DNA of 64,000 nucleotides from Ctenosaura bakeri (Eukaryota; Chordata; Lepidosauria; Squamata; Iguanidae): contig CAOLHI010002538.1 in NCBI GenBank assembly GCA_948474755.1, positions 62,001 to 126,000 of the forward strand, given 5' to 3'. A program made the translations under genes and the position numbers. Positions 11,223-24,155 of the stretch are shown piece after piece. The notes beneath the pieces were generated by a model. It worked only from the letters and a program-made list of their open reading frames with translations, was not told where the DNA came from and ran no database searches. The stretch's first letter is position 1. Each line of letters starts with the position of its first letter.

Positions 11223-12116
11223 TCCTTTCAAGTTGACACTGAAACCCAGGGTGACTTAATCATTACATTGACATGGCAAACAACCACCTCCACTGCCTGG
11301 ATACTTCCATTAAACCATACCTTTCATTCCAAAGTTATTTCTGCAAATGAAGGTGTATTCTCTCATACCTTTCCAGCCAAATCTCTGGGTTAGAGACAGA
11401 AAGGCACAGAGACATTCATTGCAAAACACATTGTGCATTTACTTAACATCTTTGAAAAGTAGGAAGTTTTCATAAAGTAGCAGTTAATGTCATTTGAAAT
11501 GTGGGGATAGAGAAGAGTTCTATGGAAACTGCAGACTGCCAAAAAGATAAATGAATGGGTCTTAGGGTTGATCAAGCTTAAACTCTCCCTAGAAATCAAA
11601 ATGATCAAACTGAAATTATAGTAGTTTGATCATATAACAAGATGACATGACTCATTAGAAAAGTTGAAAGTGCTTTGTAAAGTGAGAAACAGTGGGAAAA
11701 GAATAAGATTGCATTACAGGTGGACAGACTCAATCCAGAATCCAGATCCTGAAAAGAGCTGTTTTAGAGGTCCTTCTGTTCATAGCATCACCTTAAGTCA
11801 AAGTCAATTTGATTACAACTGGCAACAAAGCAGTTAGTGAGAAGAATTTCAGAGGACAGGCACAACACAATTTTGTAACCGTTTGAACAGTGAGCCATTA
11901 CAGCAGGAGTGGGCAACTGCCAAGGAGTGGGGACACAGTAGGCTTCATGGTATTTTAGAGGATTAAACCTATCACCATCCTGCATTCTACCCCATGCCAA
12001 TTATTTTTTTAAAAAAAAAATCCAAATATCAGTCTATTATGCTTTGGTTATACCTCATTTGAAATACTGTGTCCAGTTCTGGGCACCTCAATTCAAGAAG
12101 GATATCGACAAGCTGG

Positions 12117-12921
12117 TGTGTCTAGAGATGTGATAATGGGGTTTCCCATTATCTAGACTTGGCTGAAGGGGGATACTTCCCTCTTCAGGTAAAACAAGGG
12201 TTAATGAGGTGTTGGAATTAGGTTACATTTTACTGTGGGTCGGCCTCACAGGTCAAGGGGCGGGGGAGAATTGCCCAATCAAAGGAAAAGAGGTGAGCAT
12301 CTTTGAGATGCTTCAAGGAAGAAGTTATAAAAATCCTTGAGAGGCCATGTGGCAGAGAGACAACAAAGGAACCTCCTGGAGATGGGATCTGTGCCAGTCA
12401 TAGGCTGCAGGCCTAGGCCTCGCCTCCTGGTCTCATTCCTCTCTTAGACCATCTAAGCCTGTGAACCCAGATGTGAGTAACTAGAACATTAGGTAGTTAG
12501 TCGCGTTAGGACTGTTTATAATTTTGGAGGTTGGTTGATCTTAAAGAATATATATTTTTATAACTACTTGTAACTTAAGCGTACCTGGGAGGGGGGAGCC
12601 TCTCATGTGTATTATTGTCTTGTTTATTTGCATGCCTTGAAATAAATGCTTTTCTGTAAAACCTCTGTTTTCTCTCCATTCCCATGCCTTTCTTCAGCAC
12701 ACGCTAGATAGAACTTCCTTCACTCAGAAGGAGAGGGAAGGGAAGGTCCTTAAGCCTAGAGATTGTCAATCCACTGAGCAGGGTCCGACTGTACTGTTCA
12801 GTTAATTCAGAATTCAGTGGGTGGTGGCAGCAAGAATTAGTAAACGCTGGGGAATTTCCTGCTCCTTTCCAAGGGTAGAAGTCAGGCTTGGGGGGGGGCT
12901 GGAAGTAAACTCAGTATGACA
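12117..12921 (+). mobile_element. Solo LTR inside old CR1
   Basis: Starts TGTGTCTAGAG and ends CAGTATGACA, with AATAAATGCTT at about 12641. The flanking CR1 lost about a dozen bases at the join, so no clean TSD is seen. Strand set from the poly(A) signal. Confidence 0.6.
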
Positions 12922-13066
12922 GGAGGATGACCAAAATGGTGAAGGGTCTGGAAGCCATGCCCTATGTGGAACAGCTCAGGGAGCTGTGGATGTTTAGTCT
13001 GCAGAAGAGAAGGTTAAGAGAGGACATGATAGCCATGCTTAAACATTTGAAGGGATGTCATTATAA

Positions 13067-14430
13067 ATAATTATCGCCCAGTCAGCCTGACATCAGTACC
13101 CGGAAAGATCCTGGAGCAGATCATTAAGCAGTCAGTTTCTAATCACTTAGAAAGCAACGTGGTAATCACGAGAAGTCAACATGGATTTCTCAAAAATAAG
13201 TCATGCCAGACTAATCTTACCTCTTTTTATGATAGAATTACTAGCTTGATAGATGAAAGGAATGCTGTGGATGTAGCATATCTCGATTTCAGTAAGGCCT
13301 TTGACAAAGTTCCCCATGATATTCTTGCAAAGAAGCTAGTAAAATGTGGGCTGGACAGGGCTACTGTTAGTTGGATTTGTAATTGGTTGACCGACCGAAC
13401 CCAAAGGGTGATCACCAATGGCTGCTTTTTATCCTGGAGAGAAGTGACTAGTGGGGTGCCACAGGGTTCTGTCCTGGGCCCACTGCTGTTCAATATTTTT
13501 TATCAACGACTTGGATGAAGGAATAGAGGGCATGTTCGTCAAATTTGCAGATGACACCAAATTGGGAGGGGTTGCTAATACGCCAGAGGACAGGATCAAA
13601 ATTCAAAATGACCTGGATAGATTGGAGAGCTGGGCCAAGGCTAACAAAATGAAATTCAACAGAGAGAAGTGTAAGGTCCTACACTTAGGTAGAAAAAAAT
13701 GGAATACAGAAATATAGGATGGGGGACACGTGGCTGGATAGCAGTACGTGTCAAAGGGATCTAGGAGTCTTCATAGACCACAGGCTGAACATGAGTCAGC
13801 AGTGTGATGTGGCAGCCAAGAAAGCCAATGCAATTCTCGGCTGCATCAATATGAGTATGGTGTCTAGATCGAGGGAGGTACTGGTACCACTCTACTCTGC
13901 TTTGGTTAGACCTCATCTTGAATCCTGTGTCCAGTTCTGGGCACCCCAATTCAAGAAGGATATTGACAAGCTGGAGCAAGTCCAGAGGAGGGAGACCAAA
14001 ATGGTGAGGGGCCTAGAAGCCATGCCCTATGAGGATAGACTTAGAGAGCTGGGTATGTTTAGTCTGCAGAAGAGAAGGTTAAGAGGGGACATGATAGCCA
14101 CGTTTAAATATTTGAAGGGATGCCACGTAGAGGAAGGAGAGGGCTTGTTTTCTGCTGCTCCAGAGACCAGGACAAGGAGCAATGGATTCAAGCTTCAGGA
14201 AAGGAGATTCCACCTGAACCTCAGGAAGAACTTCCTGACAGCCAGGGCTGTCCGGCAGTGGAATCTCCTGCCTCGAAGTGTAGTGGAGTCTCCCTCCTTG
14301 GAGGTTTTTAAGCAGAGGCTTGATGGCCATCTGTCAGGATTGCTTTGAGGGTGTTCCTGCATGGCAGGGGGTTGGACTGGATGGCCTGTGTGGTCTCTTC
14401 CAACTCTAGATTTCTATGATTCTATGATTG
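13067..14430 (+). mobile_element. Young CR1 LINE with reverse transcriptase remains
   Basis: 5'-truncated CR1, the best preserved in the window. 13159-13518 reads [16 protein letters not shown] sequence, then [13 protein letters not shown] and [16 protein letters not shown] one-base gain in a T run near 13498 shifts the frame to 13451-13717, which carries FADDTKLGGV with the catalytic DD. A stop follows EI at about 13717. 13719-14348 is an open 209-residue C-terminal stretch ([31 protein letters not shown]). The tail has ATGATTCTATGATTG. The reverse transcriptase catalyses target-primed reverse transcription, but this copy cannot make a full protein. Confidence 0.92.
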
Positions 14431-14763
14431 TATGTTGAGGAGGGTGCAGACTTGTTTTCTGCTGCTCCAGAGACTAGGACAAGGAGCAATGGATTCAGAA
14501 ACGGAGATTCTATCTGAACCTCAGGAAGAAATTCCTGATGATCAGGGCTGTCTGGCAGTGGAATATGCTGCCTGGAAGTTTTTAAGCAGAGGCTGGATGG
14601 CCACTGTTGGGAATGCTTTGATGGATGTTCCTGCATAGCAGGGAGTTGGTCTCGATGGCCTCATGGTCTCTTCCAACTCTATGATTCTATGATTCTGGCT
14701 CCAACCAACTCTCTATACTATGGGAGAGCAGCACTCTGGGTTCCTTTAGACCTGGAACAAACA

Positions 14764-14764
14764 A

Positions 14765-14795
<31 letters not shown>

Positions 14796-14910
14796 TGTAT
14801 GTATGTATATATGAATATATATGTATACAATGTATACATATGTATGTATGTATGTATATGTATACAAACAAATATATGTATATGTGTGTATGTACATATA
14901 TATATGAAAT
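14764..14910. repeat. ATGT/TATG microsatellite
   Basis: Tandem TATG units followed by mixed TATA/TGTA repeats. Open reading frames across it are only repeat translation (YIHT on the reverse). Confidence 0.9.
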
Positions 14911-14989
14911 GAAATAGCCTGAGACCCAAAACATAAGAAAACAGCCCCACATCTTTTAAAAGGAGGAGCTGAAATTGTAGCAAGTTGAG

Positions 14990-16224
14990 GAGCACTGAAG
15001 GCCTTAAAACTGGACTTGGCAATCATATGTTGCTGGTGGGATCTGCTGTTCCACAGCTGTGCATTGTGGCAAAATAAGGACAACAAAGAAAACTATAGCC
15101 AGCAAAAATCTATTCAGAACTCACAAAAAGGAAATGTAGCAGGTTGACCTGGATAATTCTTTAAAAATCAGTTTTATGCAATGCATTTGTTAGTCAAATT
15201 CAACAAAGGAAAGGCATTTGAACACCTTTAGGTGTGACTAGTGGCAACATGAAATTTGCATTATCACAGATTAGGCGCCCATGTTTCTAGGAATCAGTGC
15301 CAAGGTAAATGTTTCAAGGAGACAAATTGAAACTGGCTATTGACACACTTCGAAGACAAACACATTTGTGTTGCAAGGGTTTGGGCTGATGCTAAAGAAA
15401 CCTGATAAGCTGGGGCATTTACTGACAGGTACACAAGCCAGGAGAGATGAACAACAGATATGCACCTTTCATTGATGCAAATGAAGCTGCAAAATTCACT
15501 CATTACATGTTTGTCTCTTTTCCTAGGTTGCCTGTGTTCCAGAGCACAGATGTAGAATATTCAAAAGTGTCCCAGTTTTTCTAGCACTGCTTTATACTCA
15601 CTTTTTAATCTTCTGGCACTCTGCTGGCAGTGCAGTAAGATAATTCAAGAAAGCTTCACAGGCTTCCTGTGTTGTACACTGTATCACAAGGCTGCAGCAA
15701 GGGTGGTGACAGCTTCAAAGCTTGCTTGTTTTTCCTGAAAGAATCTTTCATATGTTCAGTAGAAGGTTGCTCTCCCTTCCCTACTACAGCCGATACAGGA
15801 GTCTTTTACAAGCACACATGCACACAGAGAGGGGGGGGAGTACCATTTATTGATAAGAAATAAAAATGGTAAAACGAAAAACTGAACTGTAGCTTGCTTA
15901 CCCTTTTGAAATTTTCCAAAAGAAATTCTCAGATGAAAAAAACAAACACAAAATACATGTATTAGGGAAGAATATATAAAAGACTCTTTATATCAGTGAA
16001 AAGAACATTCAGAAATGCCTTATTCTAGAAATGCTTACAAAAATGCGTATATTATGCAAACTTGAGATTAAAAATATATGTATTGGGGAAAACGCACAAA
16101 AATAAATTCAGGACAAACCCAACTTAAGACTGAAAAGAATAGAAACAGATCGAGATCAAAATTGACAATGTATACCTAATTAAAATAGTATTCTTAAGGT
16201 AATGAGCAGAATTTTGCTGCTACG
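14990..16224. other. Non-coding U1 backbone upstream of gene A
   Basis: Matches 41500-42640 in U2, 60420-61190 in U3 and, inverted, 61200-61570 in U4. Short ORFs ending SLKHxPWH recur but change length and frame between copies. No exon is supported. Confidence 0.5.
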
Positions 16225-16697
16225 TGTGTTAGTTCTCTTGCAGCCTTTATGGCTTAGATCTGGGTAATTTGAAAGACCATATTGCCTTATACAAACCTGC
16301 AAGAGCCCTAAGATCTGCAGGGGAAGAAGACTTTCTCTCAGTCCTACCACCATCCCAGGTTCACCTGGGGAGGATACAGGAGGGAGCCTTCTCAGTGGCT
16401 GCTCCCACCCTGTTGAACACTGTTCCATGGGAAGCTAGGCTGGCCCCTTCCCTGCTCTCCTTTCATCAGCAGACAAAAGCATTTCTCTTTCAGCAGGCAT
16501 TTAAGTCAGCTGGGGATTTTTGATTATTTATTAATTCATTTTAAATGTGTATATTGTTTTAGGTTTGTATAATTTTATATGTTTTTAATGTTTTTACTTG
16601 ATTCAAATGTTTTTTTAGTGGTTTTAACTTATATTTGAAAGCCACTTTGGGTCCCATTCTTGAAGAAAAGGCAGCACATAAATATAATAAATAAAGA
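16225..16697 (+). mobile_element. L2-type LINE 3' end
   Basis: The reading frame 16269-16523 contains AFSVAAPTLLNTVPWEARLA and LSFHQQTKAFLF, the usual C-terminus of L2-like ORF2. A T/A-rich 3' UTR and an AATAAATAAAG end follow. Present only in U1. Confidence 0.65.
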
Positions 16698-16728
16698 ATG
16701 AATGAATGAATGAATGAATGAATGAATA
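16696..16728 (+). repeat. (AATG)n microsatellite
   Basis: Seven to eight GAATGAAT units at the end of the L2 fragment. Confidence 0.85.
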
Positions 16729-16930
16729 GATGCAGTGGGGGGTGTTTTGGGGGGGGTTGAGGTTTTTTGGATTTTTGTTGCTATTGTTGTTGTTGTTTTG
16801 GCTTTTGCACATAAGCATCTTCAATTCACAATAGAGTAAGCAGAATTCCATGAGGATAACCATTTTATAGAGGCCTAAATTTTACTCATAGTTCCAACTA
16901 GAATACAGCCATTGAATCAACAAGTGCTTA

Positions 16931-17048
16931 TTTGTTGTTGATGTGTGGCTTCAAATCACTTCTGACTTATGGCAACCCTAAGGTGAACCTGTCACAGAGT
17001 TTTCTGGAGCTGAGAGTGTGTGATGCTCCCAAGGTCACCATTCAAGAA
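16931..17048 (-). mobile_element. SINE remnant (U1)
   Basis: GACTTATGGCAACCCTAAGG, then GTGTGATGCTCCCAAGGTCA, a reversed tRNA-derived SINE. The same remnant is at about 42872-42990 in U2. Confidence 0.5.
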
Positions 17049-17214
17049 TTGGTTCAATGGGTCTACTATAGTTGGGATTACCAAAGGAAGTCAGGTGCAC
17101 TAGCCCCGTCCTCTCTTGAATTAGGGTGGAAAGAATATTTGGCAAATCTTAAGAAGTGGTTGGAAGACATGTTTTAGTGAATCAAGAAAGCCTGATGAGA
17201 AGCCTGGGTCTGAT

Positions 17215-20200
17215 CACTATAGCCCAATGATTGCAGTCTCTGGAATACAGAGTCTCTCTTGAGACTGTCTGTATTCCAAGGGGGATGACTGGATGATTAG
17301 GGAGAATGGTTCTTGCAGTGACAGTAGCAACATAATGTAGGACAATTTACTTGCTAAGACCTCCACATTGGCCGCATCTAATAAAGATATGCCTGCTCCA
17401 ACAGGTGCAATCTAGTCCCTCCATGCCCAACTTTAAATGGATATACTGGTTCAGACCACAGTTTTAGCCATTCTACCCAGCCTGCCTCACTGGCATATAA
17501 ATAGGGCGCATATTCTGGCCATTGTGCTGAGGTGTTTAATTTGTTCAGTCTTCTTCAGATCACTTTCAAGGAGACTGTCAGATGTATTACCATTAACTCA
17601 CACATGTCCAACTTTAACACACGAGAGCTCACAATAGGGGATTTTGCCTACATCAGTCTATCACTATCTCTAATCAGTGGATCAAATGCTGTGGCAATGG
17701 AGTGCCGATGGCCAAATTATAGGGTGTACTTGCCTTCTTCATGAGTGAGGTGCAGGACAAGCATTCTTCTTGGCTGAAACCAAATTGAATTCTGCTTTAA
17801 TTATAAGTGGTTCAATTCAGAGGAATGAACCAGCTCATTGGGTCGTGCTTAGTGAGACTTCCTCACAGGATTCTACAGTATTACTTCTGCCAATCTGCAA
17901 TCTGGATTATTGATGTTTCCCCAATGGTGTAGCCAGATTCATTTTAATTGGAGAGGTGTGCTCTTCAGCAGTACTAATGAAAAACACAAAGGGATCACCA
18001 ACATTCCAAGATGCTGCTGTAACTATCACTACCTCACAGGATGGAGCAGGGCAGGCTGAGTACAAGCAATCATACACCAAGGCAGTTGTATCAGGACTGC
18101 ACTGGGTGATGAAGTCAGGCACTTTGGCCTTTTGGACTTCCTAGCAAAAGATCTCCTCATTCCCATTTTTGGGGTACATGTATTTAACGACTGTACAAAT
18201 GACAGCAGATCAGTGTTCAGTGAACCAAGGCTGGATCTGTGTGAATGAATTAATATGCCCTGGGTTGCTACAATCAACTACAGGAGCATGTCTCCTCAGG
18301 GTGGCAGCCATCCCTTGAAGGTCTCATTCACATCCATTCACATCAGGGAGATCTGATGAGGTAAGAGGATCTCTTGCCCTGCCTCCACTAGCTCTTTAAG
18401 TGGGGGATCTCCATTCTAGGGGCTAGCCAAATCTAGGAGGGATTTGGGTTGACATTGATAGGGCACACAGGTGCACTGCCTGCATAGCCATCATCCTTAA
18501 GTTCTGCTTCCTTGATGAGGGCATCAGTACAGCTGTTCCACATGCACACATCGAAAGCATTATTCTGATGGCCATTCACATGTGCTATCCATGTTGGGGC
18601 TGTCCTATCCTGTATTCTGATGGCCATGAGAAGCCACTTGTTTAAATGTGCAGTGGTTTTCCCATCTAAAGTTTTACACTTGTTACCAATCAGATAGGAA
18701 GCCAAATGGTTGCAGCTTTGGCGGATCAGTCTGAGCCCATGGAGGTGGAAAGTGGATAGTCAAGCGGCTCATATTCTAAGATAGTTCCAGAGGCTTCTAC
18801 CTCAGCCATCTGACCAGAGTAAAGTCATGTTGTGCTTAGCAATGTGAAGGAGTCATCCACCCAGATGGTCTTAGGTGTGCTGGGACATGGAGGGATGAAT
18901 AGTCGCAGAACCAGCACACAAAGCCTTGCAATTGGGCCTTCCCAAAGGGCTCTCCCCACTCTGCCAGCCACTGCACATTAATGAACAGTAGAAGGGGACT
19001 GTCATGCTGGTGTCCCATGATGATCAATCTGTAAGGAGCAAAGGCTTCACTCCTATCCCTCTTATAATCACTCCCGCAGTTTACTAGAGCAAGTGTCCAA
19101 TTTGTGATCTGCACATTGGAGACTTGTCCACTCTGGATCTTACCTGACAGAACATACTTTAAAGGAGTGTGCCTAGTCTGCACGATGACTTACCCACTTC
19201 CCACAATGAATTTCCAATGTTTAAGGCTTCACACCATGGCCAGACAGACCTTCTTGCAAGGGCTGTACTTTCGCTCAGCAGACTTCAGACCGTAAGAGAA
19301 ATACATGATGACTCTCTGCTTGCTTGCCTGATGCTGAGTGAGGGTGTGCCTGTGCTATGCTCCAGTGTATCCAATCAGATGTAAAATGGCTTAGACATGT
19401 CTGGGCGAACAAAGGCAGGGGCTAGCCCTTGGCTGTGCTTCAGCTCAGCAAAGGCCTTCTGCTGAAAAGGTCCCCATTCCCAAATGGCATTCTGCTTAAG
19501 GAGGGTGTACAAGGGACAAGCCTTCTCCACAAAGGATTCAGTGAAGTCCTTGGAAAAGTGAAATGTGACTAACAGAGCCCTGAGTGCATGCACATCAGTG
19601 GCAGCAAGAACTTTGGAGATCACTTCCACGTACTGGGTGTCTGCTATACGTCCATTAGTTCCCAGGTACTTTACCTCACTCATGACCAACTGGGCCTTCT
19701 CTCAGTTCGCCATGAACCTGGTGCCCCTGATCAGACTCAGTGCTTCTCTGGTTATCTTTCTAGTCTCCTCTTCTGTTGGTGTATATACTAGAATATCTTC
19801 CTCACAGGACAGGACATGTGGCTACGAAGACAGTCTCAATTTCTCCCACATCTTGACCACATGCGCATGGCAATTCTGGCGGTCAAATGGAATCACTGCT
19901 AGATATGCTTAAAGACGCACTGCTTGTGCCAGAATGTGACTGTGAATTTAAAGCAGCATACCTCATGAAGCTTGACTGAGTGGAAGGCGTTAACCAGATC
20001 CACTACACTATAGTATTTGGCACCCACTGTGATGGCCAATAAGATTTCATTATACTTGGCTACCATAGGTGCAACCCGAGGAATTGTGACATTGAGGACA
20101 TGAAAGTTGACCATCATACACCATGTTTTGCCATCTGCCCTATGGACAGGCCATAGGCATGCATTGCAGATGGACTGCATAGGGATGATAACATCATATT

Positions 20201-21600
20201 TCAGAAGACCCTCTATGGTCTTGCCAAGTACTTCCTCAGCCTCAAATGGATATTTGTATTATTTTTGTGGAGGTGTATCTCTGCCTTTAATGAAGACACA
20301 GGCTTCTATTACCAGACCACATTCTGACTTGTTCTTAATCCATTCACAGTGGCCTCAACGGACATTTTACCTTAAAGGCAAACATCTATATATAGCTGAA
20401 ATTAAAGCAGGGGCCATTGCTAAGCTGACACAACAAGCCATTAGCTATGTTCACAGTTGGTCCTTGTTCAATTAGGAAGAGAACTCCCAAATTCCATCAT
20501 CCTCCTTCCTATTCTCACATACCTTTATCCTATCATGGATTTCCCCTACAGTATTGAGAACATCTTCCTGGATCATCACCTGGTGAGACCCTCCTCCATA
20601 CTGACAGAACAATGGTTTTGGAAGTGGGCTTCCTACATGCAGCTAGATCTGAGTGCAGAACATTCTGGGTTATTCCAGTGTCAACCAGGAGCATGGGGGG
20701 GGGATTTTTGCCCATGTAGTCCTGATGCCTGCCTTGACCATCAGCCACCCCCACATGTAAGGCTCCAGGCGAGCCACAGCACCTTGCGGAAGATATCTGG
20801 GCTGTGTGAACCCCTAGCAAGTAGAGTTTGTGTTGGTGTTGGGTACTGCAGGGATACTCTGCAACTTCAAGAGTGCATCAATCAACTCAGCAGTGGGATA
20901 CAGATGGAACTGGGATATGTCAGTGTGAATGTGTTATTGTGTGTATCTTGTGTGCATGCGTGAATGAATTCCTCTCAATAAAACACATTTTTAGCTTACT
21001 TCTGAATCTCTGGCTGGTTCTTTTCCTGCATGTGCCCGTAAACCCTGGTAGAAAAGATCTCACTTAGTTGCTCCCCTCTTGCAGCATCTTGAGTTTGAGC
21101 TAATTAATTCCGCACTTTTTCAAGGAGGTATTTTGGCATTGCAGGGTAGCCCTTGTGGCACCTACATTTTGGGGTAACATCAGCTCCTGCTTTTCTTAGC
21201 AGCTCTCATACTTTCCTCCATTCTTTACTTGATCATGGCTGTTGAAGATCTTGGCCTCCTTACTATTGATGAGATCTATAAGCTTGACCCAGGTTGGCCT
21301 GAACTTGGCATTGCCCAGGGTTTGAGAAGGTACTGCCTTGGCCAAAGCCATTGCCAGGGATGGAGCTACTCTGCTGGTCTCTCCAATTCTGACTACCGCT
21401 GTCGCTAAAACAGTCATCTTTCCCATCTCCCCAGCTACTGCAAATAGCCAGGTCACCAGCAGCACCTCCCCCCAGTAAGGCTGAGCAGCATGAACAGAGT
21501 AATCTAAGTTGTCTAAGTAGTTAGCACACCCAAAAGGTCTCTACCAGTTCAAAAAGATCTCCCCAAAACAAAGGTCCACTTCAGAAATGCTGATACCTTA
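17215..21600 (-). mobile_element. Endogenous retrovirus remnant E1
   Basis: Order along the minus strand: gag end (21196-21465), protease (about 20533-20820, LLVDTG with the catalytic DTG kept), reverse transcriptase (19899-20180, YYSVVDLVNAFHSVKL), thumb/connection (19375-19689, WEWGPFQQKAFAELK), RNase H (18433-18705, DGKTTAHLNKW) and env pieces (17215-18290). The reverse transcriptase active site is changed to CEEDI, integrase is deleted near 18300, and stops break every gene. It shares its gag-side flank (21600-21910) with E2 and E3. Neither LTR survives at its ends. The retroviral class cannot be fixed by eye. Non-functional. Confidence 0.85.
20924..21179 (+). mobile_element. Short (256 bp) solo LTR with 4-bp TSD
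   Basis: Starts TGTGAATGTG and ends TTTTGGGGTAACA, flanked by TCAG at 20920-20923 and 21180-21183. It corresponds only to the 3' part (poly(A) signal and U5) of the longer LTRs at 34984 and 44844. E3 is uninterrupted here (ATGTCAGTTCCTGC). Confidence 0.7.
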
Positions 21601-21918
21601 ATAGTTGGATTTTAATTAGCTTGAGATAAATAGAATTCAACATAGATCAAACTGATTGTGTTAAAAGCTCAAGTGTGGAGCAGTTCAGGAAGAAGGCTGG
21701 CAGATAAGCCATGGAGATCCATCATGTTCCTAATGACATAGTATTAACTGCAGAAAGAGAAAGACCTGGTAAGATTCAATCATTTTTGAAAGTGGAATTC
21801 TTTAACCCACATGAAAATAATACTTCCATCAAAAATCTGAAATATTCCTCATGTTTATAGTTCACCCTGATATAATACGATCTATGAGCTTTAAATAGCC
21901 AGTCAGTTCACTAACTCA
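21601..21918. repeat. ERV flank and duplicon piece
   Basis: Matches 34060-34500 and 53640-54075. An internal block is missing after TTCTTTAACCCACAT, and a fuller copy of that block occurs at 26098-26445. Confidence 0.6.
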
Positions 21919-22591
21919 TGAAGGGGTTCCTGTTCCCTGGCTTAATAGACAACAAGATTTAGGTGGTCTGCCTGATTGTGGAACCAAAGGGGCCATTCTT
22001 GGCAGTGAGGGGGCTGTTAAGCTCCTTTCTGTCAAGCAAAAGACCCCTTGAATGACAGAGGGTCCGAGGATCTTCAGATGCAACTGGAAATTGGGTCCGG
22101 CCTGTTGTCTGCTCTGGAATTCAGCAGGTGTGGCAGGACTCAAGACTACTGAAGATAAATCGCAGCCACTTTTGGGACACTATGGAGTTGGTGATTTACA
22201 AACCTTGTCAAGGACACTACATTAATTGCTACCTGACACCTTGCAACCAAAGGTTTGTTTTCAATAGAATTCTTTGGATTATGCAAGGAGCCCTTGTTTG
22301 CTACAGCTGTAAATCTTTCCCTAAAGCTAAATTCCTCTCTTGTGAGAAGGAAAGTTTTAAAGAGACAGTACTCTTTTTCTAAGGCTGCCAAAGTAAATAT
22401 ATGGTTATAACGAATCAAAAGTGTAAATTTTTGGAAGGGGATTTTTGAAGATGTTGTCTTCTTGATGCCTGTGGATTTAAAAAAATAAATAATTTTGTAT
22501 TTAGAATGATTATAATTTTGGATTGAGGATATTAAGCTGGAAATAATTGGAATGAATTAGGCCATTTACCACATGAATCATTGTAATACAT

Positions 22592-23513
22592 TGTTACTGT
22601 AGTTTATTGTCCGGGCCCGAGGCCTACTAAATATAATTTGATATCTAAAGATCGACCATTCCAAACCATTCCTCTCCACGTGCTTGCGAGGCCCCCAGAC
22701 AAGCACGCACACGGACACGGCCGAACTAGCTGAAAAATACAAGACAAATCCAGACAGGCCAGTAATTTGCCAGCATGCAGCTTCAGAAGACCTCTGAGCA
22801 AGTACACTTTGAAACTACATTAAGTATGCATGCAACATACAAAAGATTCTCTGCCCCAAACCTCCAGCTTGACGAGATTAGTGCTTCCGAATAGCCAACT
22901 GTCAACCACTCCCTATTTGCATACTGTCTGTGCTATTGACAACTCCGTCAAAATCCAATCATTCTAAGTACTGACCTTTCGGAGGCTTTGTCTCCAACCT
23001 GAAACCCATTGTTTTCCCCGGGAACGGAGAACCCTACAGGCACATTTTTCCCTGTAAGAACCCCTGGTTTTGAATGCTTCTTCGAATCACTCTTGGCTTC
23101 CATCCCGCCTTGCTACCACTCTGTTTGCTGAGCCTTCCCCTCAGCGTCCACATGCTGAGAATCTCCACTCCAACTGACTTTCTTCTGACTACTTGGGCTA
23201 TAGGATCAGGTGTAGTATTTCCCCTGAAAAATCCCTCTCAAAATCCTCTATTGAATCTCCTACCTTTATCTTCTTAGGTCTGTGTGAGTGAGTACATATG
23301 TGCACATTGACTGTCTTTTAATAAAGAAAACAATTATAATTTACTTCTGCTTAGTTTGTGACTCGGTCTGACCCTGTAAACATTGGGTTCAAGATCTTGC
23401 TAAGTTGCCCTGCCTCTTGCATTGCTATAGCTTGTGCTCTGGCTAATTCCCATTCCTCATTATTTGGAGCACATTGAGGTGTCCCCCACGGGACCCCAGA
23501 AATCAGGGTAACA
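22592..23513 (+). mobile_element. Solo LTR with ACAT TSD
   Basis: TGTTACTG at the start and CAGGGTAACA at the end, flanked by ACAT at 22588-22591 and 23514-23517. AATAAA at about 23320. Same LTR family as 43020-43916 (GGACCCCAGAAATCAGGG near the end). Confidence 0.8.
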
Positions 23514-24155
23514 ACATCATCTACAGGGAATAACTGTAACTATCCATGAGAAGAAAAATTTATTTATGGTTATCATGTCCTGAAAGATAAATATTTTCAA
23601 TAATTATTTTGACTGGACTTTCACTCCTACTTGCTTAACAAGATGAATTTACAAATTGACTGTGACCAAGAGAAGGTGCCAACTTACTTTATGGAGTTTT
23701 TGTCAGAATTTAGAGATTATACACATAAAGTGGTGAAGCAATTTGGACAAATAGAAAGAAAGCTAACAGATTTGTTGGACTCAAATAACTCTGTCACAAA
23801 GGACCTAGGTGGAGAAGAAAATACTGAAAAAATGTTTGCAGATTTTGGCGGATCTAAGTTTGACTTGTACTATGATGAATGTAAGAAGGTGCAGGAGAAA
23901 CCACCATAAGCCCACAAAAGAATTCTTCAAGAGGAGATTGCCTATGTGCTGAAAAAACTGGAGATTCAGAATCCTCCTATTTGGGGGGGATTGGAGCAAG
24001 AGGGATTACAAGAGCTGTCTTAGGAATGGCTTCAACTAAGATTTGAAGTGCAGGAGGAGATCCTTTCTGAACTTGCAGGAAGATATGAAATAGACTTTAG
24101 CAGTCAAAAGTGGTGGGAAGAGACACAGGATTGTGTCCAGCTTTGGGAAACAATG

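Larger units (their letters stand above)
12031..14697 (+). mobile_element. Old CR1 split by an LTR and a younger CR1
   Basis: Three pieces of one CR1: 12031-12116, 12922-13066 and 14431-14697. They read on in order (GGGCACCTCAATTCAAGAAG; then TGGTGAAGGGTCTGGAAGCC; then GCTGCTCCAGAGACTAGGAC) and end with the CTATGATTCTATGATTC tail. Confidence 0.8.
291..17200. repeat. Defensin duplicon U1 (with later insertions)
   Basis: This block carries gene A. Its backbone recurs in U2, U3 and, inverted, U4. Matching segments include 291-654 (like 34640-34983 and 54200-54565), 1853-2250, 2821-4990, 6131-6464, 7319-7811, 11036-11780 and 14990-16180. Between them are insertions specific to U1, listed separately. 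Outside gene A and the listed repeats I see no coding sequence. Confidence 0.75.

Noticed and set aside
13719..14348. 209-residue ORF as a host gene
   Set aside because: It is the C-terminus of the CR1 ORF2 protein, with the CR1 tail directly after it.
14687..15086. ORFs of 68-122 residues rich in YIHT
   Set aside because: Translation of the ATGT/TATG microsatellite.
15294..15503. Recurring minus-strand ORF ending SLKHLPWH, also near 41760, 60640 and 61480
   Set aside because: It recurs because the DNA is duplicated. Its length and frame change between copies and no protein family or splice context fits.
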